64,000 bases of DNA from Cladocopium goreaui (taxonomy: Eukaryota; Sar; Dinophyceae; Suessiales; Symbiodiniaceae), in assembly GCA_947184155.2 (NCBI GenBank), contig CAMXCT020001648.1:62001-126000 (forward strand). The letters run 5' to 3'. This document shows, one piece after another, positions 33,701 through 43,452 of the stretch (positions are counted from its first letter, which is position 1; each line of letters opens with the position of its first letter). Under the pieces are notes generated by a model, which saw nothing but the letters and a program-made list of their open reading frames with translations, did not search any database and was not told the DNA's origin. Made by a program: the position numbers and the translations under genes.

Positions 33701-34447
33701 GCACCTTTCATTCCCCAAGATAAACCCCCCCTTGCTATTGCCATGATAGTGACCACTAATGGAACACGAGCGTGGCGGCGATATCGGTTGGTTGTGGCAT
33801 GCAGAGACAAACTACGTCTTCCCCCTGATGTCCTCGCAGCGCTAGAGTCCCGCACACGTGACCATGTGCTGACGGCCAGCGGGTTTTTCCCCTGCTCGAT
33901 TGATCGTGAATACTTGTATGGTTACGCTGCTGATGGCTACAGATCTCCCCTCTGGCTATGTGCAGCCTATAATGGGTCCCCAGCACTTGTTCATCGACAT
34001 AGAGGCCACAAAGTCTTCTTTCACGTGGGTATACAGGATCGGCAACTTGTCGTAATCCCGGGTATCCATTACTTCGATGCACATCGGTTGCAGCCGGACC
34101 TTTTGGCCACATTGGATCGCCAATTTGATCCAGGGTCTATGCAACTCGCAAGCCCTGAGGGTGCAGGAGACACAGTGAACGACCCCTCCTCGGATGAGGA
34201 AGCAGCCTCTACTGATGGCGAGAGCGATCCAGAAGACCCTACAGTTGCGTGGTGCCCACCCATACCTGATGCAGCTGAAGATCCCTCTGAGGACGAGATC
34301 GCGAGTGCAGCTGACCAGCTCGCAATTCTGATTACTAATGTCCAACCTAACGGAAACCCTTTTTGCATACCCGAAAACCTTGGGATTCTCCCGCCGCTGT
34401 GGCTACAGGCGAGATCATCTTTTCATGCTCGTGCCTCCCCACTTTGA
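30707..34447 (+). CDS. superfamily 1 helicase-like protein (1246 aa)
   Basis: Long intact frame. Walker A GVFGAGKTRS at about residues 477-486, Walker B/DEAQ-type FMDESQQYG at about 596-604, motif III FIGDHRQTPGG at about 624-634 and motif VI VALTRAIEHTYIV at about 935-947. This set and order fit UPF1/DNA2-like SF1B helicases. The N-terminal about 450 residues are unassigned and the first residues continue the hydrolase-like frame; the C-terminal about 200 residues are acidic. The gene is intronless, unlike the host genes in the left third. It is followed within about 10 bp by the start of the methyltransferase frame. The listed start (30,707) is only the first ATG; if fused to the hydrolase the real start is upstream. 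Confidence 0.75.
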   Translation: MSGRPAMCVEPDSLTEFNYQVVLIEGHPTWSGRAKHSYGHLLFIDLDEGVHEIQRLQITTPQVIPHGVRCEGLLRVLSWVSFDLPEHLKTTLSALLVAAGEGNTELQTVPIVGRDIRDGQPDTEAELQAALIAMIPTPGGSHDEGGLLVRNLLAEFLRGFSLRTLIFLLDMVLPQLDAYHAGRQLQHLQPWVSVSVELAQQKKRGQPGTRLQVTYQYEAYAGFHVIHLHTDGAPLLLFSAPSEVPTTSPRALCEAGNLGNLEANVMAGRALLGVLQLPDTQQRCVILLVHEKVMPSGTSKNPAQRALKRIAPKLLELVIVSLPIARTFCGRLLDQYLKTMSYFDPAQDWPKPIEDHVSMAVVWEELAFLGDTRSRHELLVFAQANQSRLPLAMGIVQPHIPVRRMASERKTQLTDALVRILSRFLTPAAISMEGAHDSYYREHLLPLAAHGDGHILTVSIALLLAILTGRSDLCIAGVFGAGKTRSLAVLLIALSCELKDFVAIIYTKENVAAKALADQLSDLAPPTIRNFGRLIGRMEEGKGDAYASKIDVRCSDRNRIIAHKNVLIATGGSATAEMAMRYSTFGHWISRTWLAFMDESQQYGNYHEIAALAAIQQPTLTVFIGDHRQTPGGLSKGRAAAVNRRKLLQRPLGLRALEKPGDYLPPARMAALVAQLWPDASQDPESDLYKLLRLANKPHSGPWTSTPQDYELPVALRRVFHCRISCQLDAHSSLIAAALAVLLIATAPEEFGVPECTTTLEAAGLCGPHRWGIILPKSSRVSMLTYQAIVAVRYPELVLHEPNHIYIGHFVPHEATVAQGGFRTVLWNAPKDLRAAVEDVVAFCTYLKNYYRNLQQGATSQLLVLCNRTAVHNLLLQHGFQSAWYGGLRVSTTSSAAGATARIAVIVQTGVGFLSGGRRDATADKREDCYGRATVALTRAIEHTYIVSPLDMAGMIGMAQTIGVYHYGYFTLKGRDIQYHGPTSYPSDKSAILDWGLKAPFIPQDKPPLAIAMIVTTNGTRAWRRYRLVVACRDKLRLPPDVLAALESRTRDHVLTASGFFPCSIDREYLYGYAADGYRSPLWLCAAYNGSPALVHRHRGHKVFFHVGIQDRQLVVIPGIHYFDAHRLQPDLLATLDRQFDPGSMQLASPEGAGDTVNDPSSDEEAASTDGESDPEDPTVAWCPPIPDAAEDPSEDEIASAADQLAILITNVQPNGNPFCIPENLGILPPLWLQARSSFHARASPL

Positions 34448-34457
34448 CTTTAGTGCC

Positions 34458-34742
34458 ATGCTAACTGCTGATACTAAAGTTGAAGCCATTGCGGCATAGA
34501 AATTTAGTACATTCGACAACAGCGGTACCAATGGGAAAACTACCGCGGTACCCTCTACAAGCTCCACACAGCACCAGCCGCTCACGAAGGACAAACGAAC
34601 TGACCATGATGCTAAACTGCCTAGGACCCCGTCTGTCCCCCCCAGCAGCAAGAAAGAAATTGACCAGCTTCCGGCTTACGCAGCGTTAGGCACCACCCCC
34701 CCGCCAACTCCGCCCTCCCAACAGGTCAACCCTTATCAAAAC
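34458..34742 (+). pseudogene. displaced N-terminal part of the DNA methyltransferase reading frame
   Basis: An ATG at 34,458 opens a frame that, apart from one TAG at 34,497-34,499, runs as Ser/Pro/Thr-rich sequence (TPPPTPPSQQVNPYQN) to the copia insertion point. The same NPYQN-S peptide occurs at 59,231-59,248 in the methyltransferase frame. Removing the copia element and the short SINE-like insertion puts both parts in one frame. So this is the original 5' end of that gene, separated by 24.4 kb. Confidence 0.65.
34738..34742. repeat. target-site duplication AAAAC, left copy
   Basis: Matches 59,119-59,123, directly outside the two LTRs of element 2. Confidence 0.85.
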
Positions 34743-35540
34743 TGCGAAAATCCAACTGGACCTAATTACAACCACTAGTCGCGCTCCTAACGTCGCAAGG
34801 GGTCGGCTTAACTCCGCGTCGAGCGTTTAACAAGTTAAAACCCAAAACACGACGGCTTCACTGCAAAACTCAATTCCCTTTTCCACACAGGAAGACACGA
34901 AAAGCGAGCAAGCTGTCTATCCAGCTATGTCTTGCACATGCAGCATCTATGTTTGACTTCTCTTGTTCTGGCTGGTCTGCTCTGTTGTAAAAAGGCAGCG
35001 GCGGCATGCAAAAACAACTTCAGAATAAAAACGGTCTCCACAAACTTCTTCTCACTCAAAGGCGGTGAATTCGACTTGTTCGAATTCACCATGTTGTTCC
35101 AAAAACATCAAAAACGTTGTCAAAAACATTTGGCAACTTCCAGAAACAAAAATGCAGTCCAGTTGAGAAAACATTCTGTTGGGATTGTTGGAAAACGTCA
35201 TGCACATGGAGTTGAAAAACGACGTCAAACTTCACCTCAAAACGTTCGCACCAAAAACTCATCCCAAATTCATTTGCTGTCCAGATTGCATCAAGTGCAA
35301 ATGAATTTCACAGAAAAACGAAGTTCTTCTCCAAAAAGTTGATGTCAAACATCATCATCCAAAAATAATCAAATCTCCATGCTTCTGTATTCAAATTCAG
35401 ATGTCTCCACATCGTTCTGCATCATTTCCAGAGTTCTGTTCAACCGTATTGTCAAAAACATCAAATCATAGCCACCATGCCAGTTACATGCAGGAAACGT
35501 AGCACATGCCCACTGTATGCACGGGAGTGTATATTTCCAT
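34743..35540 (-). repeat. 3' LTR of element 2 (798 bp)
   Basis: Near-identical to 58,321-59,118; two differences seen, near 35,117-35,124. A 136-codon plus-strand open frame occurs in both copies; both differences change its residues, so I do not treat it as a gene. Confidence 0.92.
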
Positions 35541-35553
35541 ACCCCCTTTTGCT
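35541..35553 (-). other. polypurine tract of element 2
   Basis: On the minus strand AGCAAAAGGGGGT directly precedes the 3' LTR, which fixes the element's orientation. Confidence 0.78.
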
Positions 35554-35972
35554 GCGTTTCCCATCCATCCAGATCCAGCTAAATTCAGTCGAAGTCAAAA
35601 GGCTCATACCTGCTGTCCATATGTATCAAATTGCTGTCATCTGTTCAACCTCCCAGTGAGGACTTGCACACGAAGTCGCGTCTTCACACCAGTTGCAGAT
35701 GTATTGCAAAAATACCTGTGTACTCGAATTAATCCTGTGTTTATATCCATTGACCGTGTCCACATTCTCATTGATGTAGAAAGAAAACGAAAAGGTTGTG
35801 CAAAAATGCCACATTGAAATTGCTTCAAAACGAATTCCCTGCAGTCCAGCTCATCACCAAGGAAGCCCAAAGATTCTGCAGAGAGCATTCATCGCAACAC
35901 ATTCCAGGCACATTGCGCATGCAAAAAAAAATCGCCACATCCAGCTCCATGTTGGCATCCGCAATCACTCCA

Positions 35973-37547
35973 TTAGCGCCAAGAGAACTCACGCTGGTAG
36001 ACATAGCCGGCATTGAGGAATGCGTCTACCCTGCAGTGAATTAAGAATGCACAGAAATCCGGACCCTGTGTCCTTGGCGTTGGAGTTAATTTCTTGCGGA
36101 ACTGGCCAATCATCTTCTTTGCGTAGCGGCACTCCTCCATGCTTTGGTTGAAGACCCTCACAACAAAATCATGGTAGGTGATGGGCTTTTCGGCAAAACG
36201 GCCCATCTTGAGAAGCGTGCATGACCAGTGATATGTATCTTTGATCCATGCAGGCTGTGGCACATTGAAATCGACCTCCTCATAGTCGATTGTGGCATCT
36301 TTCCAATTGTCATCCCACTTGTGGGTTGCTGGCAGCCCTGATTGCACCTTTGGAAATAGTGGCGGGGAGTCGCCGGTGTCGGAGATGAATGAAAAGCTCC
36401 CCAAAACGCTGCTGGCACTCTCTGCATCCGAATTTGACTCGACAGCTTCATGCCGTCTTTTGGAGCCATCGGTCATAGCGCCATTGTCATGCATTTTGTT
36501 CGAATTGCCTTCCACAATCTCCGGAGGCTCTTCGGAGATGCGTGCACACTTCGAACCAGAAGCTTTGGGAGGAGGCAGAGTTGGTCCTTTAGGACCCTGC
36601 TTCCCCTTCTCTCCATCCTTTCCTTTGAATTCACCTTTGAATTCTCCCTTTGCCACATTCTTGCCACCTTTGTCATCCTTGCCACCCTTCTCATCTTTGC
36701 CACCTTTCGCAACTTCCGGCTTGCCACCTTTGGTATTGTCAGGCTTCCCACCTTTGTCATAGCTCTTTCCCTTGCTCTTCTGCTCCTGGAACGCTTTCTC
36801 ACTTCCAATTGCAGATGCAGGCAAAATCGGCGGGTCTGCCTTCGCTGCAGGAGGTAGAGGAACCTGTGCCTTGAATTTTGGAAATCCTGCAGGCTGTCCA
36901 TCAGCATCGGCACAGTAGCGGTTGGCAATCTCAGCAATGGCTGCAGCCGCAGCTTTAGCCTCTGCAATATCCGCATTCTTTTGCACAACATTTCCAAAAA
37001 GTTGTATCACAGGTTTGTCATTCTTTGGGTCTTTGGCATCCTCCTCAATCCAAGGGTCGTCATTGGGATCATATGGCCTGTCCTGCCATTTCTTGTGGTA
37101 TTCCCGTGCATCGACGATCCCTGAATTCCCTCCAGCTTGCAAAGTAGGCGGCGGTGTCGTCGGAGGCACCTTGTATGCATTCTGGCTGTAGGCATCCGGC
37201 CATAGAGCACCAGACGGTGCAGCCGATGCAGCAGATGAATTCGAGCCTGTCGGAGCATGCACTTTGGAGGGACTTGGAGGCACATGCGATTCCATGCAGT
37301 CCTTCCAATCATCATCATCTGGTGGATATGGTCTGTTCATAGGTGCGTTCTTGACCTCTTTCTTGTGGACGGTCAATAATTCATTCATTTTTCCACCAGC
37401 TTCTGCTTTGCGCATCAACTCGCGCAATTGGTCCCATTCTCCCTGTGTCATGTCCGTACCCAAGACTGGATCACTTGGGCTGTAAGGCATCGAATTCTCC
37501 TTCTGTCGATACCATCCAGAAGCATCACTATGCTTGAGTGTTATCAT
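35973..37547 (-). CDS. accessory protein gene of element 2, 3' of pol, 5' end split by the TIR element
   Basis: About 520 residues with acidic PYPPDDDDWKDC-type segments, an Ala-rich helix, and a KGGK/KGEFKGE basic repeat (about residues 255-310) like the gag basic regions. No recognised enzyme motif. The apparent first four codons (MITL) come from the end of the inserted TIR element. The original start lies at 49,806-49,808, where ATG GCT TCA AAA and three more codons (to 49,785) lead into the duplicated target CACTATGC and then, in frame, into HSDASGWYRQ. So the gene lies between pol and the 3' LTR, the place where some copia and gypsy elements carry extra genes. Function unknown; nucleic-acid binding is a guess from the basic repeats. 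Confidence 0.6.
   Translation of the reverse strand: MITLKHSDASGWYRQKENSMPYSPSDPVLGTDMTQGEWDQLRELMRKAEAGGKMNELLTVHKKEVKNAPMNRPYPPDDDDWKDCMESHVPPSPSKVHAPTGSNSSAASAAPSGALWPDAYSQNAYKVPPTTPPPTLQAGGNSGIVDAREYHKKWQDRPYDPNDDPWIEEDAKDPKNDKPVIQLFGNVVQKNADIAEAKAAAAAIAEIANRYCADADGQPAGFPKFKAQVPLPPAAKADPPILPASAIGSEKAFQEQKSKGKSYDKGGKPDNTKGGKPEVAKGGKDEKGGKDDKGGKNVAKGEFKGEFKGKDGEKGKQGPKGPTLPPPKASGSKCARISEEPPEIVEGNSNKMHDNGAMTDGSKRRHEAVESNSDAESASSVLGSFSFISDTGDSPPLFPKVQSGLPATHKWDDNWKDATIDYEEVDFNVPQPAWIKDTYHWSCTLLKMGRFAEKPITYHDFVVRVFNQSMEECRYAKKMIGQFRKKLTPTPRTQGPDFCAFLIHCRVDAFLNAGYVYQREFSWR
37526..37533. repeat. 8-bp target-site duplication CACTATGC, left copy
   Basis: Identical to 49,778-49,785 just outside the opposite inverted repeat. 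Confidence 0.85.
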
Positions 37548-37640
37548 TTGGCTCAGAAAATTTATTTAAAGGTTTATTTTTTTTTGCGATTTCGATATGA
37601 TTTTGTTATGATTTTGTTATGGTTTCGATATGGTGGAAAA
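37534..37640 (+). repeat. left terminal inverted repeat of the TIR element
   Basis: First 17 bp match the right end perfectly; similarity continues imperfectly through TTATTTT and GATATGATTTTGTTATG units. Confidence 0.75.
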
Positions 37641-39690
37641 TATGGTTTTCTTATGGTCTGAAACCACCTCCTGAAGAAGATATGAATTTCGATATGGTTT
37701 TGTTATGGTGTGGACATGTCTCCAGCCTTCATATTTTGATAGAACTTTTCAAGATATGTATTTATATTATTGACATATATTTGAACTATTACTAAATTTA
37801 CTTAAGAAAAAAATACAGATTTAAAAATGAAAAAATGAAAAGAGAAAATTACTATATATATTTGTATATTATTGGAAAATGCATATTTCAATGAAAGACT
37901 GAGTACAAATTGAAATATAAGAAAAGGTGTAAAGATTTATTTTACTTTTACTAATATTACTTTATCTTTGGGGTCAAGAAAATTATAAATTGAAATATGA
38001 GAAAAATATAAAGATAGTTTTACTATTTATATTTGAGTTAAAGAGAAAAGAATTATAAATTGAAATATAAGATTAATTGAAAAGAATTGCCTAATGAATG
38101 CCAATTTAAAAAAAAAACATATTTTTTAAAAACATGATTTAACATTGAAAATCTGCAAGGGCTGTTGGAAAAAGTCAAGGATATCGGATAAGAAAGCTGG
38201 ATTTTCAAATCAACAATTCTTAGCTGTAGTTCAAAGACGATAAGTGGAAATCAAATGGAAAAATAATTAACCAAATAACTACCGAAACACTCATATGTTT
38301 AATTTAAAATTTTAAAGAGCTTCCAGATTGGATCACTGAGGCAAGAGAGCCATGATGCTTTTGTTGACTAAAGTGACTGACTAAAGGCGGTTGGCTGCCA
38401 AATAGACACGGAATCCTTAACATTGGACACCATGGTTCAATCACGGACTACGCTGACACTGCCACACACACAGCACATGGGTTTAGCCAGGTTTGCACTT
38501 AAACTGTTTTTTAAAGTCAGCCCTCCTTCCTTCTGAGATAGTAATGGTAACCACCCGGAACAGCAGCCGTCACAAAGGACGCCGTGGGTTTCTGAATGGC
38601 TGTGCCCGTGATTAATGATTCATTAACGAATAATGCCATAGGCCATAGGCCATCAACCACAGGCCCTAGGCCATGGGCATAGGCATAGGAGCTCAAAAAC
38701 TTTGTTTAGCTGAGATGGTTTAGCTTAGCTGAGCTGTTTAGCTTAGCTCAACAACTTTGTCTGGTTCTTTAAAGAAGTAATTTAAAATGAAACACGACAT
38801 ACATCACATACGCAAGAGGAAAACTGTAAAGCAGGAAACATGCTTTTTGTTTCAAGTACATGCACATCGCTCGCGTTTACGCCCGCCTACGCGACGCATA
38901 AACCCCAAACATGTGCCATGCAAGGTTTTGAGATAAACACAGGTTTGAAGGTTTTTGGCTTCTAAGACCCTAGGAAAGTTCACATTGAACTTTCAAAACT
39001 GCAACTCTCTTTGTCATTATACATTACGAGTTTGCACACAAAGCGCAGATGCGTCACCGATACCAGTTCAGATTCTAGGGGAGCCAAACATGTGTCAATC
39101 AATGATTGCTTCATCAGTTCGCTGTTGGCGCATTGTTGCCCCTACTTTTCCTGTTTCATCCCACGCTGTCACTGTTCACTTTAGTCACTAGCCGTTAGTC
39201 ACTCACTAGTCAGTTTTCAATACCACTTTGCCCCGTTCTGCTCTGAAAAAGGGCAAGTTAGGCCCAATGTTAAAATCAAAGACATCCAAGTCAACTGCCC
39301 CGCACCTTTTTCCCCTTCTCAGGCTTCTCAGAGCGATGTGCCAAGACTTCCCAGAAAGAGCCTACATGGCCTAACGGGGATGATGCGAGTCAAACGCGAA
39401 TGACAGATACAGAGATATATGATTTGATTTTTCTGTGCTTGTGACTTAAGATCACTGCCGTCCATATTCCAGGATTGAGAATGCGACTGCTGCGGGGGGA
39501 GCCAGGTTCCGTGTTTGTTCGCTGTTGTGGGTTTCCGGTGCTGCGTCGCACGCGTGGGGGCGGGGGGCCCACACACGCAGAAACGAAGGGCTAAGAAAAA
39601 AACCATAGCGCAACTCGGGATCGGAGATGGGGCCTTTGGTATTGTTGTGGTGGGGGTGACTGAAAACATAAGGTTCCTGTGACAAAGTCA
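37641..39690. other. AT-rich interior of the TIR element
   Basis: No convincing gene. Contains A-rich AAATTGAAATATAAGA repeats (37,900-38,070) and a CCATAGG/TAGCTGAG-type short-repeat patch at about 38,635-38,760. Confidence 0.5.
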
Positions 39691-39699
39691 GAGCACGAA

Positions 39700-40135
39700 A
39701 AATCAACCATATCAAAACCATATCAAAATCATATCAAAATCATATCAAAATCATAAAATCAACCATAACAAAATCATATCAAAATCATAAAAATAAATCA
39801 AAACATATGTTTTTTATGATTTCGATATGATTTCGATATGATTTCCATATGATTTTGATATGATTTTGATATGCCAAAGTTTATGATTTTCTTATGGTTT
39901 TGGAGTCTCTCCGTTTTTTTGATATGATTTTGATATGATTTTCTTATGGTTTTGGAGTCTCTCCGTTTTTTTGATATGATTTTGATATGATTTTCTTATG
40001 GTTTTGGAGTCTCTCCGTTTTTTTGATATGATTTTCTTATGGTTTTGGAGTACCTCCGTTTTCTTGATATGATTTTCTTATGGTTTTGGGGTGCCTCCGT
40101 CTTTTTGATATGATTTCGTTATTGTTTTCGTCCGG
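39700..40135. repeat. GATATG satellite and palindrome
   Basis: About 39,710-39,800 consists of ATATCAAAATC units; from about 39,815 the complementary GATATGATTTTGATATG units follow, forming a large palindrome centred near 39,806. From about 39,913 a unit of about 50 bp (GATATGATTTTCTTATGG plus GGAGTCTCTCCGT) is repeated about four to five times. Confidence 0.7.
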
Positions 40136-40352
40136 CCACATCTCCCACCCCCGTCGCCGGACCCCGGCCACACCTCCCACCCCCCCCTCGTCGGACCCCA
40201 GCCACACCTCCCACGCCCGTCGCCGGACCCACCTCCCATCCCGTCGCCAGACAGTGGAACCACTGAGGAACTCTCTGATTTCAAACTTTGGTTTCTTTCT
40301 GATTCTTTTGGATCTCCAGGCACGTTGCAGCATGCTACAGACCTACAGAGTT

Positions 40353-40661
40353 GTCTTTTGAGCCCTCAAGGTTGTTTAGAAGGTAACACTTCCAAGTTAC
40401 ACCAAACGTCCTAAACTACGCACGCGCAAACTTAAAAATTTAAAACAACATTAAAACTTAAACAGTTCGAAACATCGACTGCAGTGACATGCAATGCACA
40501 ACTGAATGCGACGGTCTCTCTCTTTTTGCTGCCGGTCGGGGGATGAATCACCTGGCAATCGGACTTAGGTTGCTGGATCGCCTTTTCAAAGGCCTCAGCT
40601 TTGAAGTTATTATCCACTGGATTGTTTCGTTTGAAACCTGTGTATCTAGTTGTCATCCTTT
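40353..40661 (-). repeat. split direct repeat B2
   Basis: 309 bp, near-identical to 40,951-41,261 (a 2-bp indel and a few substitutions). Confidence 0.88.
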
Positions 40662-40695
40662 TTGGGGGTGGGGATGACTGAAAGGAATGGGTGGG

Positions 40696-40950
40696 AGCAA
40701 AAAGGAAAATGGTTGCACAATTTTGTGCTCCCTCCCACCGCTACCCTTGAGTGGTAAGTCCGGTACAAATAAATAATTCAAATGACACAGAGTGATCAAG
40801 ATTTTATTTATTTATTTTTTTTTTTTGGTTTGACGTTTGGTGTTGTTACTAGGAAGTCTTGTTTACCTTTAACCTAAACAACCTTGTACGCTACGTTCCT
40901 ACGCCGGGCACGAAAAGACAAGGCTTTCATACTTCCTATGATGCACCTAC
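40696..40950 (-). repeat. split direct repeat A2
   Basis: 255 bp, near-identical to 47,808-48,060 apart from poly-T length and single substitutions. It abuts B1 directly at ..CACCTAC|GTCTTTTG. Confidence 0.88.
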
Positions 40951-41261
40951 GTCTTTTGAGCCCTCAAGGTTGTTTAGAAGGTAACACTTCCAAGTTACAC
41001 CAAACGTCCTAAACTACGCACGCGCAAACTTAAAAATTTAAAACAACATTAAAACTTAAACAGTTCGAAACATCGACTGCAGTGACATGCAATGCACAAC
41101 TGAATGCGACGGTCTCTCTCTTTTTGCTGCCGGTCGGGGGATGAATCATCTGGCAATCGGACTTAGGTTGCTGGATCGCCTTTTCAAAGGCCTCAGCTTT
41201 GAAGTTATTATCCACTGGATTGTTTCGTTTGAAACCTCAGTGTATCTAGTTGTCATCCTTT
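40951..41261 (-). repeat. split direct repeat B1
   Basis: Copy of 40,353-40,661; joined without spacer to A2. Confidence 0.88.
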
Positions 41262-42437
41262 GCCTTCCCCCGTTGTGAAATGACCCATGTTAGGTCCGAT
41301 TCCACCCGAGCAACTTCTGGAAATGAAACGCCGTCGACTATCGCTGTTAGGAGTTCTGGTGGCAAAACAATATCGCCTGCAAATTGGAGATTCCAAAGGT
41401 GGCATGCCTCAGGGGCCTTCTGTCTCAAAGGGAGGTCTGCAGAGTTAGAGTAGGATGGTATCCTTTCGTACCAGATGAAGCAAGGTATGGCTGCCGCCAT
41501 GCAGGCTCACGCATGGGGCATCCGAAACAAAGGGTCCGACGCCGAACGCCCTTTGATTAAAGCATATCTGCAAGGTTCATTGTCAATGAACAAAATCAAG
41601 CGTTGTCCCTTCAGTAAATGTCTCGTCCTCCATCTGATGCACAGCACCGCAAACCTTTCTATCTGACATATCAGTTGATCTCCCACCAAGGTTTTCCAAG
41701 CAGCCAAAAGGAGCATGGGTACTGCCCCCGCAAAGCCGAGTCTTGTTGAAGTCAAGGTGTCCACCACGATGGCACCCCAGGTGGCCCGCTCTGAGTCAAG
41801 GGCACCATCAGTACAAATTACACACTGACGCAATGGATCCAAAGGGAAGGGATTGGCTGGTGTAAAGGTGCCACTTCCCTTCTGCACTGCGAGCACCCAG
41901 TACTGCATGCTGTAACTTCCCTTGCTGACTGCCATCTGTTTGGGATAGTTCGACCAGTTTAATTGCATGTGGCCGCGCATGTTCAGTTAATGGCCTCGCC
42001 ATGGCCCGGCTCCTGTTCATCGCTGCAGTCATCTCCAGTTGTTCCACTGTCATAGAAGCCGGTTGAAACTTCTCCCCGAAAAGTGGGGAGAAGGATTCTT
42101 CCCCCACCAAGGCTACTCCATGCTTGAAATCTTCCACCACTTACAAGTCAGGGAAGGCGGTGGCTTTCAACCTTTCTTCCAGCAATAAAATGCGCTTCCC
42201 TTGGACTACCTCCCTGACATGATCAGGCAGGGAGTGATGCATCTCATGTTCGGCGTGTTGTAGCTCCTCCGCACGCCACCTGTAAAGCTTCAGCATTTCC
42301 AGTCGCTCTTTTGCAAGGTCTGAGGGTTCTGTTGTGAGCATTTTGAACATGGCCTTCTTGAGGAGGTCTGGCAATATTTTGCAGTGGTATGGATGTTTGA
42401 GTTGTAGCGCTAACTCCGAATGATCGGCCGGTTCCAA
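41246..42437 (-). pseudogene. RT/RNase H polyprotein remnant of the DIRS-type element
   Basis: Three minus-strand frames: 42,141-42,437 and 41,808-42,140 share one frame split by a TAA; 41,246-41,980 lies in another frame and has an in-frame TGA at about 41,506. RNase H-like residues are visible in CVICTDGALDSERATWGA and LILFIDNEPCRYALIKG, followed by WYERIPSYSNSADLP. No RT palm motif (YxDD) was found, so the RT core seems deleted. Confidence 0.6.
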
Positions 42438-42568
42438 AAGACCCCCACTTTGATCATCTCATCTGAGTTCTGTTCCTCATTGCATTGGTTGTCCACCTCG
42501 TTCTATTCCCCCGCAGTCTTAGGTGGTGAACATTTCTCGTTTTTCGCTGGTGTATATGGAAGTTTTGC

Positions 42569-43404
42569 CTAGAAGAACGAGGCAAAGTCTGGGATCAATT
42601 GTTTCAATGATTTGTGTTGTCGCCCCTGAACCTGCAAGCTGGTCATACGCAGGTTGTTACGTTGACCGTTGAGACAGCTCTGTGGTATGTGTCGCACTAG
42701 GCAAGCGTCTGCTGCAGTGTCAAAAACCCATCCGTGGTGAATTGTTTTGGTGGCTGACCACGCTTGATGTGAATGAGATTTGTCACATCTGATACCCAAA
42801 GATTCGAACACGCCTTGGGGAGCCAAGGATTGTTGTACTCTTGTCTCTTGTTGAGCCATGCATGCATGCAGTCAAACATCGTGCTAACCAGAGAAAAATA
42901 CCACTGAATAAAAGCGGTACGGCCAGTCTCTTTGACCAGAGTTGCAAGAAGGGGCCAGAGCCAGCTGCGTGCTGGGTTCTCTATTAAAACTATGCATTTC
43001 AGTCCAAAGCAAATTTGCAACAACAAAATGGCATTGGCGTAAATTTGATTGGCTTTTTCCACCTTGACCTTGTCATGGGGCTTCAAATTGGGCTTCCCCA
43101 GCAAATGCTGTTCATCTCGCAGTGGGGCTGGTTCAGGAGCCCCTTGTCGATGCAGGGATATTGCCAAGGAACGATCCCTAGCACGGGAACAAGTGCCGCA
43201 CATTAAACCAAAATTGACTGCCTTGGGCGTTGTGAAGCGCAGCAATTGTTCTGCAACTTTGACTTCATCGGTGTTGCCTAAATCAATGGTGAAAGTTGGC
43301 ACCCTTGGTGTAAATCTATTTGAACTATGATCCACTGGAAAAACATTGCAGCCTGCCTGTCTCATGGCATAAGATAAACTACCTGAACCAGAGAAGAATT
43401 CCAC
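42569..43404 (-). pseudogene. methyltransferase-like domain of the DIRS-type element
   Basis: Starts MEFFSGSGSLSYAMRQAG, a Rossmann-type F-x-G-x-G SAM-binding loop, then FPVDHSS, MCGTCSRARDRS at the position of a P-C catalytic loop, and VLIENPARSWLW resembling an E-N-P motif. This pattern is between cytosine-5 and other Rossmann methyltransferases. DIRS elements are known to carry a methyltransferase domain. A frameshift near 42,700 separates the C-terminal piece (FDTAADACLVRHIPQS). The frame is the same as the upstream gag-like frame, separated only by a TGA at 43,453. Confidence 0.6.
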
Positions 43405-43452
43405 GAATGACGCATAACGCGACTCATGTGGCTGTTCTTCCGTAGACCTTTG

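Noticed and set aside
34932-35342. 136-codon plus-strand protein in both LTRs (also 58,510-58,920)
   Set aside because: It is antisense to the element, lies wholly in the LTR, and both differences between the copies change residues; no sign of coding constraint.
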